From Bacteroidetes bacterium HGW-Bacteroidetes-2 (GTDB taxonomy: Bacteria; Bacteroidota; Bacteroidia; Flavobacteriales; Flavobacteriaceae): a stretch of 64,000 nt of DNA. Below are positions 8,759-16,734 of this stretch, piece by piece. The number at the start of each line of letters is the position of its first letter. The stretch's first letter is position 1. The notes beneath the pieces are model-generated. The model had not been told where the DNA came from and searched no databases. It saw nothing but the letters and a program-made list of their open reading frames with translations. The translations under genes and the position numbers were made by a program. The stretch lies in contig PHDJ01000002.1 in NCBI GenBank assembly GCA_002842575.1, positions 1 through 64,000 of the forward strand. The letters are read 5' to 3'.

Positions 8759-10423
8759 TTAATTTTTTGCTAGCAGCCGGTTAAGAAATATTACAGGAAT
8801 CGTCGCTGTAAAAATTATGAACAAGGATGGAATTGCCGCTTCCATCACGCGTTCATCACTGGCATATTCAAAGGCTTTAACAGCTAGAGTATTGATATGA
8901 AAAGGTTTCAAAATCAAGGTCAAAGGTAATTCTTTTAATACATCTATAAAAACCAAAATAAAAGCGCTTAAAATTCCAGTTTTAATTAATGGAAATTCTA
9001 TTTTAAAAAAGGTTTTAAAATTTCCAACACCTAAGGTTTTTGAAGCATCAGGTATGGTATTACTCACTTTTAATGTGGTAGATTCTATGGGATTATAAGC
9101 TACTGCCAAAAACCGAATTACATAAGCATATACTAATGCAATTAGAGTGCCATGTATAAGAAAACCAGAGGTATAGGAAAAAATAGAATGCATAGTTCCT
9201 ATTAGCCATTTGTCTATAAATATCGTGGGTATCATTACTCCAATTGCGACTACGGCACCTGGAATGGCATATCCTAATACACCTAATCTGGAAAGGTTTT
9301 TTATCACGCCGATTTTGTTCCATTTTGCCGAAAAAATAAGGAGTGTCGCAAAAATAACCGTAAAAGTTGCAGTAATAAAAGCGATGCCAAATGTTTGCAA
9401 AGAAAGCAGTAAAAATTGATATTCAAAAACTGCTGAATACGTTAAAAACCCCCAGTAAAGGAGCTGTGCAAGAGGAAGTAAAAATCCGAATAGTACCGGA
9501 AAAGAAACCATAACAAGTATAAGTAACTGCATTTTTTTACTTATTTTCTTTCTATAAATTCGTTTATTTCCACTTTTAGAATTGGTAAACTGAATATGGC
9601 GTCGTTGCCATTTTTCGAAAAGTATAAGCGCAAAAACAAGAAGTACCAACAATGCGGAAAGGTATATTGCTGTTTCTGGTTCTTCTAAAGAAAACCACGA
9701 GCGAAATATGCCTGTGGTAAATGTACTAACGCCAAAATAGGTAGCCGCTCCATAATCGTTTAAAACTTCCATTAGCACTAAAATCAATCCTGCAATGATA
9801 GCGGGTCGTGCAAGTGGTAAAATTAGTTTAAAAAAGGAATTCCATTCTTTCACACCTAAAACTCTAGAAGCTTCTAAAAGGTTATTTGCCTGATTTAAAA
9901 AGAATGCCCTTGAGCTTACATATACATACGGAAAAAGTGAAATACTTAAAACAAATGCTAGCCCAAAACGGTTCATGATGTCTATGCGTGTAAATTGTAA
10001 GCCCATAAAACGTTGGATGAGCTCCAATGTTCCTCCATAATCAAAAATTCCTGCATAGGCATACGCCACAATATAAGAAGGAATGGCAAGTGGAAGAATG
10101 AGTAGCCATTCTAACTGCTTGCGAAAAGGAAATTCAAATCGGGAAACTAGCCAAGAAGTAGTAACCCCGAAAAGTAAAACTAAAACACTACAAACTACTA
10201 ATAGGTAGAATGAGTTGTATACATATTGAAATAATAAATGCGCTACAATATGTGACCAAGTTTCACCTGGCCCATCAAAGAGTTTTACTGCAATAGAAAT
10301 TACGGGCAATGCAATTAAAAAAACCACAACAAGGGTGATTATAGACCATCTGTTGCTGTCTCTTTTCAGCCGAAATAACCTGTTTTTTAGTGAAAAAATA
10401 GTATTACTTCCAGCCTGTTTCAT
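8759..10423 (-). CDS. fbpB: Fe(III) ABC transporter permease
   Basis: A 554-residue fused permease with about 12 membrane segments in two homologous halves, as in FbpB/SfuB. Each half has an EAA-like loop (EASRVLGVKEWNSFFKLILP near 185 and DASKTLGVGNFKTFFKIEFP near 460) that docks the ATPase. The start overlaps the end of fbpA by 20 bp, which points to coupled translation. Confidence 0.9.
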   Translation of the reverse strand: MKQAGSNTIFSLKNRLFRLKRDSNRWSIITLVVVFLIALPVISIAVKLFDGPGETWSHIVAHLLFQYVYNSFYLLVVCSVLVLLFGVTTSWLVSRFEFPFRKQLEWLLILPLAIPSYIVAYAYAGIFDYGGTLELIQRFMGLQFTRIDIMNRFGLAFVLSISLFPYVYVSSRAFFLNQANNLLEASRVLGVKEWNSFFKLILPLARPAIIAGLILVLMEVLNDYGAATYFGVSTFTTGIFRSWFSLEEPETAIYLSALLVLLVFALILFEKWQRRHIQFTNSKSGNKRIYRKKISKKMQLLILVMVSFPVLFGFLLPLAQLLYWGFLTYSAVFEYQFLLLSLQTFGIAFITATFTVIFATLLIFSAKWNKIGVIKNLSRLGVLGYAIPGAVVAIGVMIPTIFIDKWLIGTMHSIFSYTSGFLIHGTLIALVYAYVIRFLAVAYNPIESTTLKVSNTIPDASKTLGVGNFKTFFKIEFPLIKTGILSAFILVFIDVLKELPLTLILKPFHINTLAVKAFEYASDERVMEAAIPSLFIIFTATIPVIFLNRLLAKN

Positions 10424-11444
10424 CCAATAGAATTACTGCATTTTTATTGTTCTCGCCTAAAAGGGATAGGTTTAAGGTATCTTCTTTAAATTCACCCCAA
10501 GATTTAAGGGTTTCTGACATGGGCACATTTTTATTTACAGAGTATTCATGATTGGACAAAGCAAATATTTTTTGTGCATCTTTTGAAACTAAAAACTCAA
10601 TAAACCGAATGGCATTTTCTTTATTGGGAGCATATTTAGCAACCCCTGCACCACTTACATTTATGTGCGCTCCAGTGCTTTCTTGATTTGGAAAAAACAC
10701 GCCTACACCAGTAGCCGCTTTCACTTCTTCTGAGTCGTCTGAGTCTAACATATTACCTAGATAATAGGTGTTTATAATTGTTATATCCCCTTCACCAGCA
10801 AAAATGGCTTTTACTTGGTCACGATCATTTCCTTTTGGTGAACGAGCCATGTTTTTTACAATACCTGCAGACCATTTTTTAGCAAACCCTTCGTCATGGT
10901 TTACTAGAATAGAAGCCATTAAGGACTGGTTATAAATGTTTCCTGAGGAACGAACAATTAGTCTTTTATTCCACTTTTCTGTTGCTAAATCTTCATAGGT
11001 ACTTAGCTCTTCAGGGGTAACTCTTTCTTTTGCATACACAATGATTCTTGCTCGTTTGGTAACCCCAAACCAATAGTTTTCTTTGTCTTTAAGGTGGGAA
11101 GGTATGATTTCATTTAATAGTATTGATGTAATAGGTTGTAGCAAATCATTTTCTTTAGCACGATATAATCTTCCAGCATCTACAGTTATTAGTACATCTG
11201 CAGGAGAGTTTGCGCCTTCTAAAGTCATTTTCTGAATTAATTCATCTGCGCTAGCATTTATAACATTGACTTTAATGCCGGTTTTTTCTTCAAAGAAATT
11301 AAATAGTTGTTGGTCTGATTCATAATGGCGATGTGTATAAACGTTTAGTTCTTTGGAGGCCTCTTTTTTGGAGTCATTTTTACAAGCAAAAAGAAACAAG
11401 GCACTACATGAAATAAGAAAATATTTTAACATTTGCATATACAT
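10404..11444 (-). CDS. fbpA: Fe(III)-binding periplasmic lipoprotein
   Basis: Substrate-binding protein of the iron importer. A lipobox (LFLFACK) follows a short signal peptide, so it is a lipoprotein rather than free periplasmic. LNVYTHRHYESDQQLFNFFE at the N-terminus and the TYYLGNM Tyr pair (iron ligands in FbpA) support the class. The frame extends back to a TTG at 11459, but a -7 promoter box covers that codon, so the start must be one of the ATGs at 11444, 11438 or 11432. No convincing Fur box was seen. Confidence 0.85.
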   Translation of the reverse strand: MYMQMLKYFLISCSALFLFACKNDSKKEASKELNVYTHRHYESDQQLFNFFEEKTGIKVNVINASADELIQKMTLEGANSPADVLITVDAGRLYRAKENDLLQPITSILLNEIIPSHLKDKENYWFGVTKRARIIVYAKERVTPEELSTYEDLATEKWNKRLIVRSSGNIYNQSLMASILVNHDEGFAKKWSAGIVKNMARSPKGNDRDQVKAIFAGEGDITIINTYYLGNMLDSDDSEEVKAATGVGVFFPNQESTGAHINVSGAGVAKYAPNKENAIRFIEFLVSKDAQKIFALSNHEYSVNKNVPMSETLKSWGEFKEDTLNLSLLGENNKNAVILLDETGWK

Positions 11445-11456
11445 TAATTTACTCTG

Positions 11457-11464
11457 CAAATATA
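11457..11464 (-). promoter_or_regulatory. -7 box (TATATTTG) for fbpABC
   Basis: Fits TAnnTTTG on the minus strand. It overlaps the upstream TTG and so excludes it as the fbpA start. Confidence 0.5.
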
Positions 11465-11500
11465 ACTATTTAGAATTGTTTTAAATAATAAAACGGAAGA

Positions 11501-11867
11501 CTATTTCTTAAAAATATAATAAGCGGCTAAAACCAAACATATAAGCCCAACGAAATGGTTCCATTTAAAAGTCACATTTTAAAAGCAATAAGGGTGAAGA
11601 TTATTAATACAGAAAGTGTTATGATTTCCTGATTAACTTTAATTTGAATTAGTGAAAATGGCCGCCGTTTTCCTTAAATCCAATTCTGTTAGCAGGAACT
11701 TGAAAAAAATATTCAAAAAGAGCAATACCCCGACTTATTAAAATAATAGAAATTAAGCCTAATTTACTGAATCATTTCCATTCGGTAAATTTTAAATGTC
11801 CGTACCAAGCAAGAGTCATAAATACGTTTGACAAAACCAATAGGGCAATAGTAAGAATTCCTTTCAT
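11501..11867 (-). pseudogene. Decayed DMT-family (DUF486) membrane protein
   Basis: Too broken to appear as one ORF. Reading the minus strand from ATG 11867 gives MKGILTIALLVLSNVFMTLA then WYGHLKFTEWK and a TGA, probably a former Trp codon. The same frame continues with SIILISRGIALFEYFFQVPA and NRIGFKENGGHF. A frameshift leads into SLIQIKVNQEIITLSVLIIF, and a second into FKWNHFVGLICLVLAAYYIF KK and a stop. These pieces in order cover a complete DUF486 protein (~115 aa). One nonsense change and two indels indicate a recent pseudogene. Confidence 0.85.
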
Positions 11868-11881
11868 AAAATTAAGAACCC

Positions 11882-13495
11882 TTATTTTACAAGTTTATAT
11901 TGGTGTTTTTGTCCGTTTGTCATTTGAATTTCCATTATAAACAAGCCATTTTTCCAAAGAGAAGTTGGTATGTTTATTTGAGATAGATTATTTACTTCCA
12001 AATCAAAAAATAATTTTCCGCTTAATTCATAAATTTTAATTCTTTGGAAAGTATCTAATGCATTAATCGATAGCGTTTCAACTATAGGATTAGTAAAAAA
12101 AATGGGGTTACTTTCAAATTCAGAAACAGAAAGTAATTGATCTATAAAGTTTTGAGCATATATTTTTGGCTCTGTATCTGATGCTTTTTGTTCAATAAAA
12201 ACAGCAATACTCTGTAAATTTACGGGTTTTGTAAATTGTATTCTGCTTTTATTAGCTGGAAAAGATGCTATTAATTCTGTTTCATTGTCCCAGGCAAAAT
12301 CTCCATTTTGATTTAATAAAGTTACAAGAAGTGTTATAGGAGAAACGCCGTTATCTAAGCCGCTTTTTAATAAAAAGAAAGGCTGATTAAAAAGTAATTG
12401 TAGTTTACTAGCATGCACATTAGGACTTGAAGATAAAGCAAATATTTGCTTTGCATTGTTTGTAAATAGTCTTGCTCCTGTTTCTTTATCAAACTTTTGA
12501 ATATATTCTCCCCGCAAACTTTGGGTATTGTCTGAATAGGTGCAAACAGACCATATATGCGAAGAGTTTCCGTCAAAGGCAATACTGGTGTCCATTTCAT
12601 AATCTGTTTCATTGGTATCAAAATCAGATCCATTTATTCCCCATGGTAAAGTGCCATCAGGATTTATGCGCTGTAAATAAGAATCAAACCGAACTCCGGC
12701 AGATGCAAAATAACCCATATACATTGTATCCCCATCTTGTACTTTACTATAGGATCTATTAAAAGTTGTTGCTCTATTTGCTATCTGTGTTGGTGCTGCC
12801 CAAACTTCAATACCGTTAGTATTATAACGTTGTGCATAAAGAAAAGAATTTATACCAGAGAGTACACTGTGAAAAACCAATGTAAAATCACCATTACTCA
12901 TTTCAAATATTTCTGCAGGTACGGTTGAACTTGATCCATTAACAACAGAAACTGGACTTGCCCATACAGTATTGCCATTAGCATCTAGTTTTTGCAGTAA
13001 AGATTGGGGTGCCGGAAACCAAGAAACTATGGCTTCACCGGATGAAAGAGGTAAAATTTTAACTACATTTCCATTACCAATTTGGACGCCTTGAGTGCCC
13101 CAAAGATGGTTGCCTAAAGTGTTCATTTTAAAAGCAAAAGCTGAATTATCTTGGGTTCCTGTTGCTCCAATATATAAATTATCATTGGTATCTATAGTTA
13201 TTGACCAAATCACAGTAAAGGTGCTCATAGGAATTGCATCACTTACTAAAATTCCATCTGTGCCAAATAATTGTGTGCCATCAACATCTAGTAATTGCAC
13301 TCTTAATTCATAATTTTGTGGTGGAGGCATTAATTTCCAAAATACCACATACGTTCTTCCGTCAGAGGTGCCAATTGCTTGCATATCTTCCCCTCTGGAT
13401 TCTACAACAAGGGTATTTACATTTGTATCTTCTACCCATTGGGAATAAGAATTTAAAAAAAGAAAAAGAGATAAAATAGTAGTTATACATTTCAT
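11882..13495 (-). CDS. Secreted protein with T9SS C-terminal sorting domain
   Basis: A 537-residue protein: signal peptide (MKCITTILSLFLFLNSYSQW), a long beta-rich body with recurring Q/N-W-G segments (LGNHLWGTQGVQIGN, DGTLPWGINGSDF) like propeller-type repeats, and a ~75-residue C-terminal domain (FFTNPIVETLSINAL, IKIYELSGKLFF, LWKNGLFIMEIQ, KYKLVK-like end). That C-terminus is a type A T9SS sorting signal, so the protein should be exported through the outer membrane and attached to the surface or released. Function unknown. Confidence 0.8.
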   Translation of the reverse strand: MKCITTILSLFLFLNSYSQWVEDTNVNTLVVESRGEDMQAIGTSDGRTYVVFWKLMPPPQNYELRVQLLDVDGTQLFGTDGILVSDAIPMSTFTVIWSITIDTNDNLYIGATGTQDNSAFAFKMNTLGNHLWGTQGVQIGNGNVVKILPLSSGEAIVSWFPAPQSLLQKLDANGNTVWASPVSVVNGSSSTVPAEIFEMSNGDFTLVFHSVLSGINSFLYAQRYNTNGIEVWAAPTQIANRATTFNRSYSKVQDGDTMYMGYFASAGVRFDSYLQRINPDGTLPWGINGSDFDTNETDYEMDTSIAFDGNSSHIWSVCTYSDNTQSLRGEYIQKFDKETGARLFTNNAKQIFALSSSPNVHASKLQLLFNQPFFLLKSGLDNGVSPITLLVTLLNQNGDFAWDNETELIASFPANKSRIQFTKPVNLQSIAVFIEQKASDTEPKIYAQNFIDQLLSVSEFESNPIFFTNPIVETLSINALDTFQRIKIYELSGKLFFDLEVNNLSQINIPTSLWKNGLFIMEIQMTNGQKHQYKLVK

Positions 13496-13602
13496 AATGT
13501 CACAACCTTTTGTGTTTAAAAGTTAACTACACACAAAAGCAGAACTAATGTAATAAAAATATTTTTATAATTTGCAAAATCCCTTAAGCATATTGTTCAA
13601 TA

Positions 13603-13650
13603 TAATACAAACAAAAACGGCTCTTATTAGAGCCGTTTTTGTTTGTATTA
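13603..13650 (-). terminator. Perfect 22-bp inverted repeat terminator
   Basis: Two 22-bp perfectly complementary arms with a 4-nt loop. The core is AACGGCTCT / AGAGCCGTT with A and T tracts on both sides, so it can work in either direction. It follows the small lipoprotein gene at 13653. Confidence 0.85.
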
Positions 13651-13652
13651 TC

Positions 13653-13907
13653 TTAGTTTCCACTACCATCTTTCGTATCCACTTTATATTTAACATCTCC
13701 ATCATCATCCACTTTTATTTTTACTTTTTGGTCTTCGTCTTCTACTTTAATTTTAGTTTTGTCATTATTGGTTTTCACCTTAACTTCGGCTCCATTATCA
13801 ATCATTTCCTCCACTACTCCTTTTTTTTCTTCCGTTTTTTCTCTGCAAGAAGTTATTGAAAAGGATAAAAAGATACCCATTAGCATTATAAATATTACTT
13901 TTTTCAT
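13653..13907 (-). CDS. Small charged lipoprotein
   Basis: 84 residues: a signal peptide with lipobox (SITSCREK), then a highly charged, repetitive stretch alternating K, D, E and V (KVKTNNDKTKIKVEDEDQ, KVKIKVDDDGDVKYKV). It could form a small amphipathic beta structure. No family recognised. A strong terminator follows directly, so it is its own transcription unit. Confidence 0.7.
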   Translation of the reverse strand: MKKVIFIMLMGIFLSFSITSCREKTEEKKGVVEEMIDNGAEVKVKTNNDKTKIKVEDEDQKVKIKVDDDGDVKYKVDTKDGSGN

Positions 13908-13981
13908 GATATTTTGTTATTAATTATTCAGGTGAAGTTACGTTAAAATAAGTGTGTAATAGATTTTTAAGCTTTTAATTA

Positions 13982-16087
13982 TTAATAGTTTAACAGAATT
14001 GCCAATTTTTGTTTCACTTTTTCTGTACTTGGAATCATTGTTTGTTCTAGTGTTGAATTTAATGGAATAGCGGGCATATTTTCACTACCTATAATCAGTA
14101 CGGGTGCATCCAAATACTTAAAACACTCTTCTTGAATTTTACTAGCTAAAGCTCTTGCAAAACTATTGTTAGAAGGTTCTTCAGTTACTACCAAACATTT
14201 TCCGGTTTTCCTGACCGATTTCATTATCGTTTCTTCGTCTAATGGAAATAGGGTTCGTAAATCGATAATTTCTATCCGGTTTCGTAATCCTTGTGTGGCA
14301 TTCATTGCCCAGTGCACGCCCATTCCGTAAGTAACTATAGTGGCAGTTTCTACATCTTCCTGTTTCCAAATTTCCTGTAGCAACCACGCTTTTCCGAAAG
14401 GCAAAATATAATCTTCGGCAGGCTCTACAGATGTTGCTCCTTTTGTTCCCGGCACTTTACTCCAGTACAAACCTTTATGTTCAAAAATAACCACCGGATT
14501 GGGGTCATAATAAGCTGCTTTTATCAATCCTTTTAAATCGGCTCCATTGCTGGGGTAGGCGATTTTAATCCCGCGGATGTTGGTCACTACACTTTCTATA
14601 GAAGACGAGTGATACGGACCGCCGCTTCCATAGGCGCCTATAGGCACACGCAGAATCATCGATACTGGCCATTTTCCGTTAGAAAGGTAACAGCTTCGAC
14701 TCACTTCGGTAAAAAGCTGGTTTAATCCCGGCCAGATATAATCGGCAAATTGAACCTCAACAATTGGCTTTAAACCCACAGCACTCATTCCTACGGTGCT
14801 TCCAACGATGAAAGCTTCTTGAATGGGTGTATTAAACACACGGTTGTCACCAAATTTTTGCGCAAGTGTAGCCGCTTCGCGAAACACACCACCCAAGCGA
14901 CCACCCACATCCTGACCGTAGAGCAGGCATTCTTTGTGCTTTCGCATTAATTCTTCAATCCCAAATAGGGCACAATCTACCATTACCACTTTTTCAGCAC
15001 CTTCAGGACTACGAGTTCCGGTTTCTTCGGTGATGGGAGTGGGTGCAAAATCGTGTGTGAATAAATCTTCCGGTTTTGGATCTTCGGCTTTTAGGGCTTC
15101 TTGGTAATGTTTCTCAACTTCCGCGTAGGCGGAAGTCTCAATGTCTTTTAACTCTTTTTCAGTAAACCCATTATCTAACAATTGCTTGATTATCTTCGGA
15201 TAAGGATCACGCGAACGTGCCTCTTCTAAATCATCCCGATACCATTCCATTCTAACACCAGATGTATGGTGATTCAACAACGGAACTTTTGCGTGGACTA
15301 AAAACGGCCTTCTTTCCTTCCTGATGGTTTCTATGACTTTTTGTAATTCTGTATAGCTTTCAATGAAGTCAGTTCCATCAATAGAAATGGCCTCGAGCCC
15401 GTGAAACCCTTTTGCATATTCAAATGCATCCTGAGCACGTGTTTCTGCAGCATTCGCCGAAATATCCCAACCGTTATCCTGTACTAAATATAAAATAGGC
15501 AACTGCTTCAATGCTGCCATTTGAAAGGCTTCGGCGATTTCACCTTCGGTGACTGAGGCGTCGCCCAGGGAGCAAACCACAATCGGCAAATTCCCGCGAA
15601 GGCGGGAATCTCGGCCTTCAGATTCCGAAACTAAAAAACCATACCGTTCTTCTTCATTGAAGAGATTACCGCTTTCGCGGTAATGGAAACCCAAAGCAGC
15701 CCCTGTCGCAGGTATTGCCTGCATTCCTGTAGCACTACTTTGATGAGGTACTTTTGGTTTGTCGTCATCCCTCAAACTGGGGTGGGAATAATATGTCCTT
15801 CCGCCAGAAAATGGGTCGTCTTTTTTGGCGAGTAATTGTAGCATTAAATCTTTTGGTGTACAACCAAAACTCAGCAACATCGAGTCATCGCGGTAGTAAG
15901 GATAGGCATAATCTTGTGGTAGTAGCTGCATCCCCAAAGCGGTCTGAATGACTTCGTGTCCGCGTGAGGTGGCATGTACATATTTGGAAACGACTTTAAA
16001 GTTTTCTTCATACAACTCTGCCATCGCTTTTGCGGTACAGACGTTTTTAAAGGCTTTTTTGAAGGTTTGTTTATTAATCTTGTTCAT
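13982..16087 (-). CDS. 2-oxoacid (branched-chain type) dehydrogenase E1, alpha-beta fusion
   Basis: A 701-residue fusion. The alpha part (1 to ~350) carries the thiamine diphosphate site (CSLGDASVTEGE to LVQDNGWDISA). The beta part (~365-701) carries LYGQDVGGRLGGVFR, GLKPIVEVQFADYIWPG and VPIGAYGSGGPYHS. It decarboxylates a 2-oxoacid and passes the acyl group to E2 (16735-18033), and fusion of the subunits is common in Bacteroidota. Three GC-rich palindromes lie inside the gene in frame (near residues 135, 160 and 320), adding segments such as EGRDSRLRGN and ETSAYAEVEK. It closes the paa operon, so an aromatic 2-oxoacid such as phenylpyruvate could be a substrate; this is inference. Confidence 0.9.
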   Translation of the reverse strand: MNKINKQTFKKAFKNVCTAKAMAELYEENFKVVSKYVHATSRGHEVIQTALGMQLLPQDYAYPYYRDDSMLLSFGCTPKDLMLQLLAKKDDPFSGGRTYYSHPSLRDDDKPKVPHQSSATGMQAIPATGAALGFHYRESGNLFNEEERYGFLVSESEGRDSRLRGNLPIVVCSLGDASVTEGEIAEAFQMAALKQLPILYLVQDNGWDISANAAETRAQDAFEYAKGFHGLEAISIDGTDFIESYTELQKVIETIRKERRPFLVHAKVPLLNHHTSGVRMEWYRDDLEEARSRDPYPKIIKQLLDNGFTEKELKDIETSAYAEVEKHYQEALKAEDPKPEDLFTHDFAPTPITEETGTRSPEGAEKVVMVDCALFGIEELMRKHKECLLYGQDVGGRLGGVFREAATLAQKFGDNRVFNTPIQEAFIVGSTVGMSAVGLKPIVEVQFADYIWPGLNQLFTEVSRSCYLSNGKWPVSMILRVPIGAYGSGGPYHSSSIESVVTNIRGIKIAYPSNGADLKGLIKAAYYDPNPVVIFEHKGLYWSKVPGTKGATSVEPAEDYILPFGKAWLLQEIWKQEDVETATIVTYGMGVHWAMNATQGLRNRIEIIDLRTLFPLDEETIMKSVRKTGKCLVVTEEPSNNSFARALASKIQEECFKYLDAPVLIIGSENMPAIPLNSTLEQTMIPSTEKVKQKLAILLNY
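15117..15136. repeat. Translated palindrome, E1 site 3
   Basis: Arms ACTTCCGC / GCGGAAGT around GTAG. Read in frame as ETSAYAEVEK near residue 320 of E1. Nearly the same sequence recurs between genes at 25805-25822. Confidence 0.75.
15590..15609. repeat. Translated palindrome, E1 site 2
   Basis: Arms ATTCCCGC / GCGGGAAT around GAAG, followed by CTCGG. Translated as GRDSRLRGN just before the conserved LPIVVCSLGDAS segment of E1. The same unit occurs at 23843-23862. Confidence 0.8.
15665..15684. repeat. Translated palindrome, E1 site 1
   Basis: Arms ATTACCGC / GCGGTAAT around TTTC. Translated as HYRESGNLF near residue 137 of E1. Confidence 0.7.
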
Positions 16088-16098
16088 TTTATAACTTT

Positions 16099-16667
16099 TT
16101 ACGCTAGATAAAAATTATCTGTATCCCAATTATTAGGATTATTGTTTATGTATTTTCTAATGCGATGTAAAGCAAAAGGGTTGCGGATAATATGATCATA
16201 ATAAAGGGATTGCCACGAAAATTTTAAATCAATCTGCCTTGCTTGTTTTGTGACAGCAGATTTATAAGATCTAATTACAGATGACAATGACCCCTTTTTT
16301 GGGGAAATTTTTGCCATTTTTTCATTTTTTGATAAAGGAATATCATTTGTTGAAATGTTGCATGCAACATTTCTATCATGATTAATGGTGATAATCCCAT
16401 GAACATGATTAGGCATCACTACAAATGCATCTAATTTTATAAATGGAAAATGTTCTGGTATTTCCATCCAAAAATCATTAGCAAGATTTCCAATTTCAGA
16501 CAATTTCATTGTTTTTTCTTTGGTCTGGTTATTCAAAATAATATCTCCAAAAAAACATTTTTTACCTTTGTACAAATCGTTACAAAATAATCAGCATTGC
16601 TCCTGTAATCCCAATTTTGCAGTCTCATGGATTCTGTTTTATATTTATTTTGGAATTTTTTTGCCAT
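16099..16667 (-). pseudogene. REP-associated tyrosine (Y1/HUH) transposase, frameshifted
   Basis: The real N-terminus starts at ATG 16667 (MAKKFQNKYKTESMRLQNWD, then YRSNADYFVTICTK). It is split by a one-base shift near 16565-16568 from the rest (KGKKCFFGDI onward), which otherwise reads intact to 16099. The second part has the HUH motif in VVMPNHVHGIITI, an AKISPKKGSLSSVIRSYKSA stretch, and the YYDHIIRN helix typical of RAYT proteins. An ACAAAGG shift site could in theory permit -1 slippage, but simple decay is more likely. It sits between E1 and E2. A palindrome lies inside the gene (as NVACNIS) and a near-identical copy lies about 40 bp upstream of the ATG. Confidence 0.85.
16352..16373. 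repeat. REP-like palindrome inside the transposase
   Basis: A perfect 22-bp palindrome with half-site GAAATGTTGCA. It is read in frame as part of RNVACNIS, a few residues after the HUH motif. Confidence 0.75.
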
Positions 16668-16707
16668 TTTTAATTTTGGTTAATTCTTAATGGGTATTTA
16701 TGCAGTG

Positions 16708-16730
16708 GAAATGTTGCAGTGCAACATTTC
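16708..16730. repeat. REP-like palindrome upstream of the transposase
   Basis: GAAATGTTGCA, one central base, then TGCAACATTTC. Same half-site as at 16352. It lies 40 bp before the transposase start and 4 bp after the E2 gene ends. Confidence 0.75.
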
Positions 16731-16734
16731 TACT

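Noticed and set aside
11445-11459. Upstream TTG start for fbpA
   Set aside because: A -7 promoter box covers the codon, so it would not be in the message.
16560-16570. Programmed -1 frameshifting in the RAYT gene
   Set aside because: ACAAAGG is only a weak shift site with no visible stimulatory structure, and this family normally has no frameshift; a one-base deletion is simpler.
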